Source: an uncultured Prevotellaceae bacterium (lineage in GTDB: Bacteria > Bacteroidota > Bacteroidia > Bacteroidales > Bacteroidaceae). From it: a DNA stretch of 64,000 nt. The stretch is from the NCBI GenBank assembly GCA_947168395.1, contig CAMVLT010000004.1, positions 124,001 through 188,000 on the forward strand, written 5' to 3'. The position numbers and the translations under genes are program-made. Each line of letters begins with the position of its first letter. Within the stretch, counting starts at the first letter, position 1. Below the pieces are notes generated by a model that did no database searches, was not told the origin of the DNA, and saw only the letters and a program-made list of their open reading frames with translations. Below are positions 1 through 11,200 of this stretch, piece by piece.

Positions 1-3000
1 ATGTCAATGTGGCCGCGACCAAGTCCGACAGGTCCATCCTTGTAGAAGGTGGTGGTGTTTCCTTCGTCATCTTTATTGTCATCCTGCATAATACCATAAT
101 TATTGGTATTAGTAGACTCAAAGAGTCCATAGCCCACAGAGCCTAATCGTCCACCGCCATAGATGGAGCCGAGTATGTTACCGCCCTTGATTTCCATCTT
201 GATGCTGCCAGCCACATTACCCGCTGTATAGGCCTCGCCAGAGAAACCACGGCCACCGCCGAACACGTTACCATCTACGTATGAGGTTCCCCATGTGCCA
301 ATCGTCGGAGTAATTGTTGTAGTGGTGGGGTCTTCGCCTTCTACTGCAGGAGGCACCGTCTCAGTCCTGCTATCAATGGTCACCTTAACATCGCGCATCA
401 CGTGACCATCCTCACCGCCGCCGAAGACGGAACCGTAAATGGTGCCACCCGTGATGTTCACCTCCACGTCGCCCACATTGGTACTCTTGTTGAAGAGCAC
501 GCGCTGGTCGCCCTTGCCAGCACCGAAGAGGTAGCAGGTAACGGGGTGAGCGCTAATCTGTTTCAACGTGCGAGGCACACCAAGCGTGGCCGTGCCGCCG
601 AAGTTAACGGTACACTTGCCTCCAGATTGAATGATTGTTGTCGGTTTGCCATCACTATCTAACTGATACTTACCCACGTTGGTCAACTCATTACCACCAT
701 AAACGCTGGTCAGGATATGACCACCAGTAATATCTACTCTTGTGTTGCCATAAACGGCACCTGCATCCACAAACCATCTGCCTGGTTTGTAAGGATAGTA
801 GCCAGAGCCGCCTCCGAATACACTGCCGTAGAAGGTATGACCGTCATCGGCAGTAGTGCGACCGCCGTTGGAGTCATAACCAGAGGTTCCATAGTTCGGG
901 TCGTATGGCGCATATCTGTCTGCTACATTCGCCGCCTGACCATACGGCCAGCTGGCACATTCAGGCAGAGACGAAGTATAATAAGTAGGAGTGTTATTAG
1001 GAGAAACCAGATCTTTCAATGCTTGTCTGTCATTTGCGCCCATAATCAGATGTCCTGCCGACCACTCATCCGCTGTATAGCGACGATTGACAGCGAGCGG
1101 AGTAAGCGAGGTTGACAATTTGTCTAAGTATGTACCATCATCTGTCATCTGCACATATCCGTTACCTATCTGGCAATCATCTTGAATCGTTACATGGGTA
1201 TCCTCCTGCACGAAACCGTTCTCACTGCCACCAAAGACACAACCTTTGACGAAGGCGTGATCTTTAATGGTCACATCGGTCTCAGTGGCTAAGGCTAACG
1301 TCCTGATATACGTTGCGTAATCATTTGGTAATTTTTCATCACCAACAAGGGCTTCAAATTTTTTATATTTAACCTCGCCGTTAGGTATCTTACTCCAAGG
1401 TTGTTCTGAATCCGCAAAACCTTCGTATGGCTGGATTCCCTTGCCAGCACCAAAGACATGGCCATAATCATCAGGTTTATGCGTTGTGGTGTTGTTCATC
1501 ACCATATCATTGGGACCTATTTCGGCATAGCCACCGATAGTGACGGTACATTTGCCGCCGCTGATGTTATATTCCGCTATGTTATTAGTGACTTGGTATC
1601 TACCCACGGTGGCCATCTCGCCACCGCCATAGACACTTTGCATCACCTTGGCATTGCCCTCAATGGTGACAGAACTGTGACCACGTACCAGAGCCGAGTA
1701 GCCATGTGTCCTTAAGCCTGCACCTGCACCGAAGACGGTTCCCATGATGACGGGCTTGTTGGTGGTGGGTGTCCCTGCCACGCCTGCTCCGAAACCTATC
1801 GTCACCTCCGTGTTTCGTTCAACTCGCGCAATCTCACCGCCGCCATAGACGTTGCCATTAATAGTGCCGTTGCCAATGCGGACATGCGTTCCTCCACCGT
1901 CGTTGTTAGCGTCATTGGAACTCTCAGTGGTACCCTCATTGCCGAGCACCATGGCTGCATCACAGAAGAACGAGGTGTCATCACCTTTGCCGCCCCCGTA
2001 CACATCGCCGCCGATGAATATCCCGGCAGTGCCTTCCGTCACACTTTCCCAATTCCCTGAGTTATTAAGTTTGGCACCGATGTTCACATTGGTGTTACCT
2101 GTCAGATCAATCACAGCATTGTTCCTGCCAGCTACTTCCGCATCAGCTACCTCATGATATTTACCCACGTCGGCCAGCTTGCCGCCGCCATAGACATTGC
2201 CGGTGATGTAGGCACCCGTTACGGTTCTCGTGTCCTGTATAGGAGTATCCCCGTCATATTGCACCTTGTATTCACCAGTCACTTGATCTTGAGCAAATCT
2301 ATACACAGATGTTGATGTGGCCGTACCAATATTGACCGTGGTGTTGCCATAGACAGCAGCAGCATCGCCGCCGCCGTAGACATCGCCGATGGCGCCAAGA
2401 AGATTACCATCCGTGTCATCGGGATCTGTTACACCGTCGCGGTCAATTTCAGCGGCATGATCACCAGGAATCATGTTGATGTTCACCGTCGGATTGCCAT
2501 ATACTGTAGCAGTGGCACCATAGCCTCCACCAAACACCTCGCCGATACTGGTGCAAGAAGTGACGTTCAATACAGGCGCGGCGTATCCGGCATACGGTAT
2601 TGAAAAGACTGTCCACGTAGCCCCAGCCGTTTCTGTTTCCTCATTATATGTATATGAATACGTATTTACTGGCAGATGAGGATCATCCGCTGATACTCTT
2701 GGAATAAGATAAAGTTTGCCAACCGACGACAGTATAGGAGTCTCATTGGTATCGCCGATGCCATCGCCATTTTCGGCTTCTGTTTCTTCTGTCATTACAT
2801 AATAGCCGTATTGCGAATAGGCAGCATTGTTTCCGCAGAGATAAAGATGGTCGATATTGAGGGGAATACAGGTCGTTTCCTCGATATTCAGGATGATGTG
2901 CCCCTTGATGCGGCCACCGTTGTTGTTGCCGCCGAATATCTTGCCGAAGTTGCCGCTGGTAATGGTCAGCTCCACGTCACCATTCACATTGGCGTTGTCA

Positions 3001-6000
3001 GCACCGCCGAAAACCAGAGGAATTTTCTCGGAAGGTTTACAACCCATGATAATCTTCAGGTCTCCGTTCACATCGGCATTCTTACCAGCGCCCACTAACT
3101 GTGCAACGTCAAGGGCACAGTAGCCGTCATCACCTTCATGAAGTCCACTATCCGCAATATCAATGACAACATCTCCATAAACAGTCCCCTTCTCGTTACT
3201 GCCGCCGTAAGCTTCATGCACAGTGCCGCCATAAATCAAGGTGTTTGCGTTGCCATTGACATTGGCGCCAGGGTTTATCGTCCAGGTGGTTCCTTTTTTG
3301 TATTTGTCCTTACCGTTACCACCGCCGAAGACACTGCCTATCTCGTAACAACTATTTACATCCACAGCCGTCTCAGGAACAGGAGCGGCATTACCGCCAC
3401 CATAGACCGTCAGAATGCTGGTTAAATCACATCCATTAATGATGACGTGTGCCTTTTTGCCCGCTGCCTCGTAGGGTGCCAAGTTACCGCCACCATACAC
3501 AGCAGCAACTTCATAGGTTGGAGTCACATACCCAGAAACACTTTCATAATCATCCGGGTGGGCATCCATTATAGCTTTATTGGCCGCTTTAACTTCCCCT
3601 GTTGTTTTCTTATTATCGCCATTACCAGCAACAGTCCTCCATACCGTCACCGTCACATCGCCCTGCGGCGAACCCAACAGATTGTTACAGCCGAACACTC
3701 GACCGCTCTTAATCACCTGTACAGGCGTTTCGCTTGTGCCAGCGTTATCGTAAGTGGTATAGAAGGAAGTGGCAGATGATCCATCATTACTACCCAGAGT
3801 CACATTGATATCACCCCACACCACGGCTTCAATGTCTTTCGCCGCGGTAACACCCTGAGCATCGTAAAAGTCCGTCTTTTGTCCTAATCCGCCACCGTAG
3901 GCATCGCCCTTGATGGTGCCGCCGGTCAGGTCAACGGAGGTTGTGTAAAAAGCAGAACCCTCAGTATGAGCCCATGTTGCTTCTTGACGATAATACGTTC
4001 CACTGCTAAACGTCGTTCCAGAATCAGTGATTTTCGTATATTTATATGGATTTTCGGCTGTACCAGCACCACTCCTTTCGTATAAGTCGGTTATTGATTC
4101 ACCTTCGTTTAGTGCAGTAGCCACCACGTAGCCGTTCACATCCCAGTTGCCGAGGTTCGTATCTGCCAAAGCACCGCCGCCATAGACATCCTGTTCCACG
4201 GTGCCGGCAACCATGTTTACATCCACGTTTCCTAAGGTAACACCCCTCTGGCCGCCGCCATAGACGGAGCCATAGACGTAAGGAGTGCCCGAAGCAGTGA
4301 TAGTCCCTGTCGTCTCATTCGGTGTCCACGTACCACCGATGGTCACATGGGGATGGCTGGTCAAGGCCAGCGTCTTAAGGAATGCAAGATAATCAGCTTC
4401 TCTTTTATAATATCTCTTGATAAACTTCTGTCCTTCATATCCTTCTGCATAAGTTTCCCAATAATCCCATGTGTCACCTGGGGTATCACTTGGACGGTTT
4501 TCATAGGTCTGCATACTATAAACATCCTTATAACTTAAAGAATTATAATGAGGCGTGACACCCTTACAGGCACCATAAACATTGTGCCCAGTGCCACTTT
4601 CCCCAATCTTAGCATTATCTTTGATGTTGACGATACATGTTCCACCGGCTTTCGGTTTGGTCGGTAATCCACCTACTACTTCAAATTTACCCACCGATGC
4701 TATCTCGCCACCGCCATAGACGCTACCGCCAATCTGGGCAGTGCCCTGAACGGTGACATCAGCGTTGCCACGAACGAGGGCTGAGTAGCCATGTGTCTCT
4801 AAACCTGCTCCGGCACCGAATACGTTGCCCGCAATATTAGGCTTGTCTGTTTCGGTTTCTCCAGATGTTCCTATCGTCACCTTTGCATCGTCTTCCACGC
4901 GACCAACCTGACCGCCGCCATAGATGTTACCATTCACAGTACCGCCACTGACACTGACATTCGTAGCGTAGGCAATGGCTTTCTCACACCACCAAGTGAT
5001 GTCAGTACCCCTACCAGCTCCGAACACGTTACCATGGTCTTCGTCTGCACTTCCATCGGAGCCTATTGTTCCACCAGAGATGGTTACTTTGCAAATGCCA
5101 GTGTTCTTGTTAGTGCCAGTGATAGTGTTATTTCCAGCGGTATTGTTATGGTCTGTGTCATTAACATTGCCATTAGCATCGCTGTTTCTCCATATATAAT
5201 TATAAGTTAGATTATTATGTTCATCTTTAGCATCCTTATAAATGGTACCCACATCACCTAAGTTTCCACCTCCGTAGACATTACCGGCAACAGAGCCATT
5301 ATTCATCGTGACCTCTGTGTTTCCTCTCACTCGTCCGGCTTCTGCAAAAGATTCAAGTCCGCGTCCGCCACCAAAAACACTACCATTAATCGTGCCATTC
5401 TGAATCTTTACGTCAGTATCGTGATATACAAAACCGCTCTCGCTACCACCAAAGACGGAACCCTTGACGGTAGTGCTTCCAGTGATGGTCACATCAGTCT
5501 CGGCGGACAAAGCCAGTGTCTCAACAAACTGAAGGTAAGCGGCTTGACTAACAAAATATTCCCACGTATCAGCGCCGTTGACTTTATTCATACGTTTGGG
5601 CTTATGAGCATCTATATCATAGTCTTCTGCATTATTGCCCTCTATTGCACCATACTGCTCTTCAGTTTGATAATCATAACCCAGACGAGGCTCGAGCCCC
5701 TGACCGGCACCATAGACGTGGCCTGTTGTAGCGATATCATTTGTTCCGATGACGGCGTTGTCTTGAATCACGACTGTATTTGTTCCACCGTTTATTAAAT
5801 GTGCCGGCATTCCGTATGGCAACGACTTCGGTACATCACTATCATTTGCATTCGCCGGAGTCTTAACCTTATATCTGCCCACCGACGCCAACTCGCCGCC
5901 GCCATAGACGTTTTTCCACACCTTGGCTTTTCCCTGTACGGTGACAGTGCTGGTGCCACGCACCAATGCCGAGTAGCCATGTGTCTCTAAGCCTGCGCCG

Positions 6001-6635
6001 GCAGCGAACACGCTACCCTCGATAGTGGGTTCATCTGTTTCTGATGCGGTTCCTATCGTCACCACCGTATTGTTTTCCACGCGGCTAACCTCACCACCGC
6101 CATAGACGTTACCTTTCACCACCGAGCCGGTAGTATTGATACTGACATTCGTTTTATACACCATACCTTGCTCGCATTCGAAGGTTGTTGCTGCACCCTT
6201 GCCACCACCGAACACATTGCCATGTTCTTTTGGCTTTGCAGGATTCTCAACACCTATCGTACCGCCAGTGATAGTGACTTTGCTAAAGCCAGTCATCTTG
6301 TCTGTGGCAGTGTTGGTAGTAATATTATTGCCATCTTGATCTTTCCAATCATAATTGCCGACAGAAGCAGGACTTTGGTCGGCATGTGTACCCACATCGC
6401 CCAAGTTACCGCCACCATAGACGTTACCCTCAACTGTGCCGCCGCCCATGTTCACCTCGGTATTGGTCTTCACGTCGGCTTGGTTACCGCCGCCATAGAC
6501 GGAGCCGCCTATCCTGACTCCCGTTGTTGTTGTCTGCTCCCCTTCCGCCATGGCGTTCCCCGCCATCAGCAGTGCCGTGAGCAGCAGTGTCATTGTCAGT
6601 ATATGTCTCTTATTCATAGTCTGTATCTGTTTCAT
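1..6635 (-). CDS. Giant VYGGGN-repeat secreted/surface protein, 3' end truncated by window edge (>2200 aa)
   Basis: Not in the ORF track because there is no stop inside the window. Reverse complement from ATG at 6635 reads MKQIQTMNKRHILTMTLLLTALLMAGNAMAEGEQTTTGVRIGGSVYGGGNQADVKTNTEVNMGGGTVEGNVYGGGNLGDV... The same frame is open at the window start (..DNKDDEGNTTTFYKDGPVGLGRGHID). Signal peptide plus many GNVYGGG/SVFGGG repeats. Confidence 0.85.
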   Translation of the reverse strand, partial: MKQIQTMNKRHILTMTLLLTALLMAGNAMAEGEQTTTTGVRIGGSVYGGGNQADVKTNTEVNMGGGTVEGNVYGGGNLGDVGTHADQSPASVGNYDWKDQDGNNITTNTATDKMTGFSKVTITGGTIGVENPAKPKEHGNVFGGGKGAATTFECEQGMVYKTNVSINTTGSVVKGNVYGGGEVSRVENNTVVTIGTASETDEPTIEGSVFAAGAGLETHGYSALVRGTSTVTVQGKAKVWKNVYGGGELASVGRYKVKTPANANDSDVPKSLPYGMPAHLINGGTNTVVIQDNAVIGTNDIATTGHVYGAGQGLEPRLGYDYQTEEQYGAIEGNNAEDYDIDAHKPKRMNKVNGADTWEYFVSQAAYLQFVETLALSAETDVTITGSTTVKGSVFGGSESGFVYHDTDVKIQNGTINGSVFGGGRGLESFAEAGRVRGNTEVTMNNGSVAGNVYGGGNLGDVGTIYKDAKDEHNNLTYNYIWRNSDANGNVNDTDHNNTAGNNTITGTNKNTGICKVTISGGTIGSDGSADEDHGNVFGAGRGTDITWWCEKAIAYATNVSVSGGTVNGNIYGGGQVGRVEDDAKVTIGTSGETETDKPNIAGNVFGAGAGLETHGYSALVRGNADVTVQGTAQIGGSVYGGGEIASVGKFEVVGGLPTKPKAGGTCIVNIKDNAKIGESGTGHNVYGACKGVTPHYNSLSYKDVYSMQTYENRPSDTPGDTWDYWETYAEGYEGQKFIKRYYKREADYLAFLKTLALTSHPHVTIGGTWTPNETTGTITASGTPYVYGSVYGGGQRGVTLGNVDVNMVAGTVEQDVYGGGALADTNLGNWDVNGYVVATALNEGESITDLYERSGAGTAENPYKYTKITDSGTTFSSGTYYRQEATWAHTEGSAFYTTSVDLTGGTIKGDAYGGGLGQKTDFYDAQGVTAAKDIEAVVWGDINVTLGSNDGSSATSFYTTYDNAGTSETPVQVIKSGRVFGCNNLLGSPQGDVTVTVWRTVAGNGDNKKTTGEVKAANKAIMDAHPDDYESVSGYVTPTYEVAAVYGGGNLAPYEAAGKKAHVIINGCDLTSILTVYGGGNAAPVPETAVDVNSCYEIGSVFGGGNGKDKYKKGTTWTINPGANVNGNANTLIYGGTVHEAYGGSNEKGTVYGDVVIDIADSGLHEGDDGYCALDVAQLVGAGKNADVNGDLKIIMGCKPSEKIPLVFGGADNANVNGDVELTITSGNFGKIFGGNNNGGRIKGHIILNIEETTCIPLNIDHLYLCGNNAAYSQYGYYVMTEETEAENGDGIGDTNETPILSSVGKLYLIPRVSADDPHLPVNTYSYTYNEETETAGATWTVFSIPYAGYAAPVLNVTSCTSIGEVFGGGYGATATVYGNPTVNINMIPGDHAAEIDRDGVTDPDDTDGNLLGAIGDVYGGGDAAAVYGNTTVNIGTATSTSVYRFAQDQVTGEYKVQYDGDTPIQDTRTVTGAYITGNVYGGGKLADVGKYHEVADAEVAGRNNAVIDLTGNTNVNIGAKLNNSGNWESVTEGTAGIFIGGDVYGGGKGDDTSFFCDAAMVLGNEGTTESSNDANNDGGGTHVRIGNGTINGNVYGGGEIARVERNTEVTIGFGAGVAGTPTTNKPVIMGTVFGAGAGLRTHGYSALVRGHSSVTIEGNAKVMQSVYGGGEMATVGRYQVTNNIAEYNISGGKCTVTIGGYAEIGPNDMVMNNTTTHKPDDYGHVFGAGKGIQPYEGFADSEQPWSKIPNGEVKYKKFEALVGDEKLPNDYATYIRTLALATETDVTIKDHAFVKGCVFGGSENGFVQEDTHVTIQDDCQIGNGYVQMTDDGTYLDKLSTSLTPLAVNRRYTADEWSAGHLIMGANDRQALKDLVSPNNTPTYYTSSLPECASWPYGQAANVADRYAPYDPNYGTSGYDSNGGRTTADDGHTFYGSVFGGGSGYYPYKPGRWFVDAGAVYGNTRVDITGGHILTSVYGGNELTNVGKYQLDSDGKPTTIIQSGGKCTVNFGGTATLGVPRTLKQISAHPVTCYLFGAGKGDQRVLFNKSTNVGDVEVNITGGTIYGSVFGGGEDGHVMRDVKVTIDSRTETVPPAVEGEDPTTTTITPTIGTWGTSYVDGNVFGGGRGFSGEAYTAGNVAGSIKMEIKGGNILGSIYGGGRLGSVGYGLFESTNTNNYGIMQDDNKDDEGNTTTFYKDGPVGLGRGHID

Positions 6636-6637
6636 TT

Positions 6638-8188
6638 CTAAATCGTTACTTCAAAGATGCGCTTCCCTTGGTTCACTATCCACTGCGGCTCCGTATCCTT
6701 TCGTTTTTTTGAGAAGTCGAAGGTGACGAGGTAACCTTCTGCCGTGCCTCGTGCCGTTAGGTATGAGGCCAACTGGTCGCGTCCCCGCTCCTCGTACTTT
6801 TCGTCGCGCCATATCTTCAGTTCGATGATGTATTCCTCGCTGCCGTAGGTCACCACCAAGTCCATGCGCCGGTTGTCGCGTGTCTGCGGCTCCACATAGT
6901 AGAATCCAGTGCCGTTGATGATGGGTTTCAGGAATGTGAGGAACAGCAGGCGCCCTTCCCTTTCAAGGAAAGGCACGGTGCTCTCGCGGTATTCCTCACG
7001 CATCAGCTCGGCAAAGCGTGTTATGACCAGTTCCATGTCAAGCCGTCCACCACGCACGTAGTTCACCTGTATGCGCAGCTTTCCCAGGTCGTTGATGGTC
7101 TGCTCGGCAATGAAATAGTTGTTGAGCACCTCTTCGAAAATGATGTTGTGGATGCGCACCTTCCGCCTTTCGTCATACCTGATGATGCTGAACATCGTGG
7201 CGAAGTCCATCACGGGGTTGTTCACGTCGTAGGTCACCTCTTCGCCGTTGACGGAGATGGCAAAGATGAACTGCTTCAGTTCCGGGTAGTTCTCCAGATT
7301 CTTCGTCAGACTGGTGAAGAGGGTGTTCTTTTCCAGGATGGTCTGCTTCGTAGCCGTTTGCACCCCACGGACGGTCCAGTCCTTGTCCAGTTCTTCGTCA
7401 ATCACCTTGCAGAGCTTGCTCACGAGGAATGGGTAGCCCGTGGTGTATTTGTATATTTCCTCACTCACGGCAGGGATGTCCATACCCGTATGCTCGTCAG
7501 CCTCATAGTCGGCGAGCATCTGGGCAATCTCCTCTGGGTGGAAAGTCATGTCAACCTTGAAGTCAGTTGCGATGTTCCACGGCGAATTATACTTCTTCTC
7601 AGCATCAGGACGAATCTTTATCTTCAGATTCTTTACATCATAGACCCCCGCAAGGATTACGCTGTGGAAGGTGTAGTCTATGCCCAGCATGTCGCGCTCC
7701 AGATACCTGTTGCGCAACATTCCCAGAAAGTTGAGGAATAGCTGGTTGTCGCTACTCTTGTCCACCTCGTCTATGGTCACGACAACAGGTTTCGGAGCCT
7801 TTCTGCAGAATTCTGTTATCAGCAGTGCCAGCTCGTCCATCGACTTAGCCGTGCTTTCCTTCCAGATGGTCATTAGCTTCGCGTCCAGGTTAAGTGGAGC
7901 GAGATAAATAGCCATCATCTCGCAGAATTTCTTAACAAAGGCTTCATTCGACTCGAAAGCACTGCTGTCAAGTCCCTCGAAACTAAGTGGCACAACAATA
8001 TACCGTTCCGACAGCCGTCGCCAGATCATGATGAGCGTTGTCGTCTTGCCATACTGCCGTGCGCGGTTGATGGTGAAATACTTACCCCTGTCTATCAGGG
8101 CCTCCACGGCCTTAAACCGCTTCTCCGTATTCACCATATAGTGCCACTGCGGGTTGCAACTGCCAGTGATATTGAATTCCTTTCTCAT
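6638..8188 (-). CDS. AAA-like ATPase with C-terminal PD-(D/E)XK nuclease-like domain
   Basis: 516 aa. P-loop-like RARQYGKTTTL, Walker B-like VVVTIDEVDK; C-terminal RMDLVVTYGSEEYIIELKIWRDEKYEERGRDQLASYL resembles the PDDEXK domain fused to AAA-ATPase_like proteins in Bacteroidetes. Confidence 0.8.
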   Translation of the reverse strand: MRKEFNITGSCNPQWHYMVNTEKRFKAVEALIDRGKYFTINRARQYGKTTTLIMIWRRLSERYIVVPLSFEGLDSSAFESNEAFVKKFCEMMAIYLAPLNLDAKLMTIWKESTAKSMDELALLITEFCRKAPKPVVVTIDEVDKSSDNQLFLNFLGMLRNRYLERDMLGIDYTFHSVILAGVYDVKNLKIKIRPDAEKKYNSPWNIATDFKVDMTFHPEEIAQMLADYEADEHTGMDIPAVSEEIYKYTTGYPFLVSKLCKVIDEELDKDWTVRGVQTATKQTILEKNTLFTSLTKNLENYPELKQFIFAISVNGEEVTYDVNNPVMDFATMFSIIRYDERRKVRIHNIIFEEVLNNYFIAEQTINDLGKLRIQVNYVRGGRLDMELVITRFAELMREEYRESTVPFLEREGRLLFLTFLKPIINGTGFYYVEPQTRDNRRMDLVVTYGSEEYIIELKIWRDEKYEERGRDQLASYLTARGTAEGYLVTFDFSKKRKDTEPQWIVNQGKRIFEVTI

Positions 8189-8226
8189 TCTTCAATCTTC
8201 AATCTTCAATTCTCAATCTTCTATCT
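8185..8226. repeat. Heptamer array, six units, spanning stop of giant gene and start of AAA gene
   Basis: TCATTCT TCAATCT TCAATCT TCAATTC TCAATCT TCTATCT in exact 7-bp phase. Confidence 0.88.
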
Positions 8227-11200
8227 CGATGTTCACCTTCGTGCTGCCTTCCACCTCGCCCTGGTCGCCACCGCCGAAGACGTTGCCGAGGATATTGGTG
8301 GTGCCGGGACCTTTCAAATTGACGGTAACGGTGTGAATTATTGCAGAGGTAGTGGAAGTCGCAGGGGTATTAATAACGTAACTCTCCTCGCCGCCACCAA
8401 ATACATTACCTGTGTCAGATTTGCCAGCAGTGCCTATAGTTGTGGTTTTGCCCGCTTCAGTTTGTATGGTCAGGGTGACGTTGCCTTGCACAGAGCCGAG
8501 GTTGCTCTTGTCCAGATTCTCGGTGGTGTAGAGGATGTGGTTGTCTTTGTCAACACTAATAGCATTGGCATGTTTCCATGTGTAGGTGGTTATTTTGCCT
8601 TTTTCTCCAGTACGGTAGGTACCGAAATCCGTATAGTACCAGGGTTCTGTTCGGAAGCCAATACTATCGACTTCAACGTTGGGCAGTTGTGCCGAGAAGC
8701 CAGCACCGAACACATTGCCTTTGACCGTGCAGTTGGTGAGGGTGGAAAAGACGGGGCCAGCGACTTTACCAAGGCTGCCGCCGCCGTAGAAGTTGCCGGT
8801 GATAGTGCAGTTGGTCAGTGTAGAGGTGACGTTACGCGTGGTGGCCAGCGAGAACTTCACAAAGTCCACGAAAATACGTGCCACGTTAGTCTTGTTGTCC
8901 GACATGGGGATGAACTGGTAACTGAGCTGGGTGGAGACACCGCCGTAGGTAGCATTATATTCCTGTTTGTATTGCTGCCTAACCCATTCGTTCCAATCGA
9001 TATTGGTCACGTTGTTCTTATTGCTGGGTGCATAGCGGCTGTAGGAGTTGCCGCCATAGCCGGCACCGAAGAAGGTGCCGAAGGTGCAGCCGGTGGCCGT
9101 GGTGGTGACGATCTTTCTGCTATTCATGTCACCGAACTTAGGACCACCGCAGAAGATGTCCACATAGCTGTCGACGATGGTGGTGCTGAGGTTGCCCGTC
9201 ACAGGCTTTGCTGCGTTGAGGCCACCTGCATAGAACTCCTTGATGTCAGCATTCTGTATAAGCCAGGTGATGTTGCCTGTATTGTCGGCACCATCGGCTT
9301 TACCGATGCCCTCCATAGCTGCACCACAGACGGTGCCGAAACGGCCGCCATTGATGTAGCACTCGGCATTGTCTTCCTTGTTGGTTATGTCGCCACGGTA
9401 GAGACCGGTGAGGTAGAATTCGTCGTAGTCGCCGCCAGTCACCGATATAGGCGAGTGCTTGGTGGCTATTTGTTTATCCTGGTGACAGCCCGTGTGGAAT
9501 TCCTTGAACCACACGTTGCCGCCCACATGGATATAGGGTATTTTGTCCGATGTGCCTTTCTGGTTGTTGCTCACCCATTGCTCCATGACGCCGCCCTGCA
9601 CGATGATGGCATCTGTTGCGCTTCTGGACGAATGCTCATACTCGAACTGTGTGAACCGGAAGAGCGAGGTGTTGGTACCCTCGAACCATCCTTTGGGAAT
9701 CAGGATGCCGAAGTTGTACGAGCCGGTGCCGCCAGTGGACTTCTGTGCCATACCGAGGCCGGGGATATTAATAAAGTCGGCCCTTACAGGGTGGGTCTCG
9801 GCACGGTCATTGAAACGCAGGATATAGGAGTAGTCTGGCTCGTTGTCGCCATCAAGGTCGATAGAGGTAATCGTATAGGGCTTGCTTTTACTCGCTTCCA
9901 TTGTGCTTTTCGCGTAATAATGATGATAATTGCCCACAAGCACCACGGCATAGTCATAAACGGAGTGACTATTTGCATCCACTCCCACAAAAAGTGCCGA
10001 ACCCGAACTTGCGATAGCATTGCCCATAGTGGTGTAAACTACTTGGTTCTCTCCAGCAATGGAATAGCTGCTACCGTTGGTGAATATCGTTCCGCCGCCG
10101 ACGTTTGGCACATCGTATCCGGTTTCCATTGCCGTATTATACACCTTGTCGGCGTTGGGGTCTGCTAAATACACGCATCTTGCCCAGTAGGGCTCGATGG
10201 TGATGGCTGTGACGCCTTCGGGGACGTCCCAGTAAGCACCTTGGTTGAAAATACGGTTGCTGCCATTTGTACCGTAAAGGTCCTTGTTGGTGCAGTTGCG
10301 GTCGGCAAAGTTGTATCCTCCCCAGTTGTCGGACGCTGTGAAGGTGCCGGGCGTACCGCCGGTAATGCTGACAATCTTCCATCCCGTGACCACGCGATTG
10401 CCATTATAATTCTTCGTGCCTACGTCGTTATAGTAAGGTAACTGCACCTTGTAGTAGTTAAAGTTGAAGTGTTCAGGATCTTTGTCGGTGATGTTGAGCG
10501 TGAGCTGAGGGGTGATGATCTCGGCACCTGTTGGCGGGCCGTACACTGCTCCGCCCGTTCCCTTCTGTATGTTCACGGTCAACGTGCCTAAGTTGCCACC
10601 TTTGTTGCGTTCGGTTTGCGTGGTGGCGTTCTCCGCATCAATATTCACCACCGAGGGGTAATAGCCGGCTGGCTTCAGGATGGGGTAAGGCGTTGCCGTG
10701 CCTATCTGGCTTGGCTCCAGCACCCACTTGGCCATTTCGTCCTTGCTGTAGGTGTCCGTTGCCCACCATCCTGCCAGTTCGCGGTGGCTGTTGAGCAGGT
10801 GGCGGAAGAACTCAAAGCGCTGCAGGAAACGTCCCTCGGCCATCAGTGCGCAGTTGGCAGTGTTTATCTCACGATTCTTTACGTATGGAGCCTCGGAGTA
10901 GAAATAGTTGTAGTTGCCCACACCCGAGTTGTCTCCTCTGTTAGTAATGATTTGGCCGTTGTAGATAGGAGCCTTGTTTGTACCTCCTTTTATGTCGCCA
11001 TAGTACATGCAGTTCATCACCATGGTCTTGAGGTTGCTGCTGGTTGTTTTCACATTGTTGTGTCCCACGATGCCACCAACCTCTGTGCCATTAGTTATGT
11101 TGGCATAGCTGTAGCAGTTGATGACGCGGGCCTCACCGTTGAGGTAGCCGACGAGACCTCCGACATAATCGGCAGTACCGCCCACGGAACTGTTGCACGT

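Noticed and set aside
717-3779. Multiple 60-130 aa plus-strand ORFs at the left end
   Set aside because: Antisense to the unlisted giant minus-strand ORF that is open from 6635 to the window edge.
8141-10168. 675-aa plus-strand ORF
   Set aside because: Antisense to the continuous 2322-aa giant frame; no recognisable domain; long antisense ORFs arise from repetitive GC-rich coding sequence.
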